The notes below the pieces were generated by a model. It had not been told where the DNA came from. It saw only the letters and a list, made by a program, of their open reading frames with translations, and searched no databases. Positions 6,746 to 6,940 of a stretch of DNA of 6,940 nucleotides are shown piece by piece. The position numbers were made by a program, and so were the translations under genes. This DNA comes from Lachnospiraceae bacterium. Lineage in GTDB: Bacteria > Bacillota > Clostridia > Lachnospirales > Lachnospiraceae. Location of the stretch: NCBI GenBank assembly GCA_022798035.1, contig JAAWLS010000130.1:1-6940 (forward strand), written 5' to 3'. Position 1 is the stretch's first letter. Every line of letters begins with the position of its first letter.

Positions 6746-6774
6746 AGAAACAAATTCTTTTCAAAAGTTCTGGC
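6743..6774 (+). repeat. Inverted repeat upstream of the pyrG -10
   Basis: GCCAGAA (6743-6749) and TTCTGGC (6768-6774) are perfect 7-base arms. Inside lies CTTTTCAAAAG (6757-6767), an odd-centred palindrome. The left arm shares three bases with the hairpin at 6731-6745, so the two cannot form together. The right arm overlaps the place where a pyrG -35 would be, so it could equally be an operator. Confidence 0.4.
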
Positions 6775-6793
6775 TTTCTTCCTTCACAGGTTG

Positions 6794-6799
6794 TATAAT
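6794..6799 (+). promoter_or_regulatory. Likely -10 element of the pyrG promoter
   Basis: A perfect TATAAT lies 98 bases before the pyrG ATG. The -35 is poor: CTGGCT at 6770-6775, 18 bases upstream, matches only 3 of 6, so the promoter may need an activator or may be placed differently. Transcription would begin near 6806. The GGGC initiation sequence of the B. subtilis pyrG reiterative-transcription attenuator is not present there. Confidence 0.45.
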
Positions 6800-6818
6800 A
6801 TATAAGTTATATGAAATC

Positions 6819-6859
6819 TATGCGCAGCCGCTTTTCTTATTTCGAGGACAGGCTGCATA
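6819..6859 (+). repeat. Hairpin in the pyrG leader
   Basis: TATG-CG-CAGCC (6819-6829) pairs with GGCTGCATA (6851-6859): 9 base pairs with a 2-base bulge and a loop of about 21 bases. No T-run follows, so it is not a simple terminator, and it does not cover the ribosome site at 6883-6890. It could stabilise the mRNA or bind a regulator. Confidence 0.4.
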
Positions 6860-6882
6860 CTATAAATGTTCATTATATTAAT

Positions 6883-6890
6883 AAGGAGGA
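6883..6890 (+). promoter_or_regulatory. Ribosome binding site of pyrG
   Basis: AAGGAGGA with its GGAGG core ending 7 bases before the ATG at 6897; this fixes the pyrG start. Confidence 0.85.
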
Positions 6891-6896
6891 GCTATT

Positions 6897-6940
6897 ATGC
6901 CCGTAAAATACGTCTTTGTCACTGGTGGTGTTGTTTCCGG
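6897..6940 (+). CDS. pyrG: CTP synthase, first 14 complete codons (cut by window edge)
   Basis: The frame begins MPVKYVFVTGGVVSG and runs off the window. The YVFVTGGVVSG segment is the start of the highly conserved amidoligase P-loop of CTP synthase, which normally reads GGVVSGLGKG. The enzyme makes CTP from UTP, ATP and glutamine and is usually about 530-550 residues, so nearly all of it lies outside. It is divergent from ftsH across 310 bases and has a strong ribosome site and a ~90-base leader with one hairpin. Only 14 complete residues are visible, but this motif is distinctive. Confidence 0.88.
   Translation, partial: MPVKYVFVTGGVVS

Larger units (their letters stand above)
6601..6896. 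other. Divergent ftsH/pyrG spacer, no gene seen
   Basis: This AT-rich intergenic DNA lies between two divergent genes. It holds the ftsH promoter (6634-6662), a pair of 12-base direct repeats (6684-6695 and 6705-6716), two overlapping hairpins (6731-6774), a likely pyrG -10 (6794-6799) and a pyrG leader hairpin (6819-6859). I see no small open frame with a ribosome site, and no CIRCE or CtsR heat-shock operator that would explain ftsH control. Confidence 0.7.

Noticed and set aside
6567..6764. 65-codon minus-strand frame overlapping the ftsH start
   Set aside because: It runs through the ftsH promoter and ribosome site in another frame and has no start signal of its own.

Overview
The window looks like a piece of a low- to mid-GC Gram-positive chromosome, most likely from the Clostridia and probably Lachnospiraceae. 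The reasons are the presence of HPr kinase/phosphorylase (the Firmicutes carbon-catabolite kinase), strong AGGAGG-type ribosome binding sites before most genes, and the arrangement of ftsH, uvrC and hprK in a row with pyrG divergent. I place the family from memory of gene order and protein style, not from a database match.

Layout, read on the minus strand from right to left: a sigma-70-type promoter (about 6634-6662) drives ftsH (6586-3602), an AAA+ membrane protease with an unusually long repeat-rich C-terminal tail. Its stop codon overlaps the start of uvrC (3602-1716), the nucleotide-excision-repair endonuclease. A 260-base gap follows, the only large one in the operon, filled with strongly self-complementary sequence. 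Then come hprK (1455-511) and, 31 bases further on, an M18-family metallo-aminopeptidase (479 to the left edge, incomplete). On the plus strand the right edge holds the first 14 complete codons of pyrG (CTP synthase), divergent from ftsH across a 310-base AT-rich spacer.

The proteins are housekeeping functions: membrane protein quality control, DNA repair, carbon-source signalling, peptide turnover and CTP synthesis. I see no phage, transposase, defence or CRISPR genes, and no rRNA or tRNA genes. Nothing here is clearly an exciting new system.

The points that deserve a second look are: the FtsH tail of about 370 residues with nine tandem 12-13-residue repeats; the 182-base structured stretch between uvrC and hprK, in which one arm can pair with either of two partners; paired direct repeats 21 bases apart upstream of the ftsH promoter; overlapping hairpins in the ftsH/pyrG spacer; and an abrupt switch at the left edge, where the first ~98 bases are GC-rich, carry a perfect 10-bp palindrome and do not fit the M18 family although the frame stays open. 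The left edge most likely marks an assembly chimera or a rearrangement.
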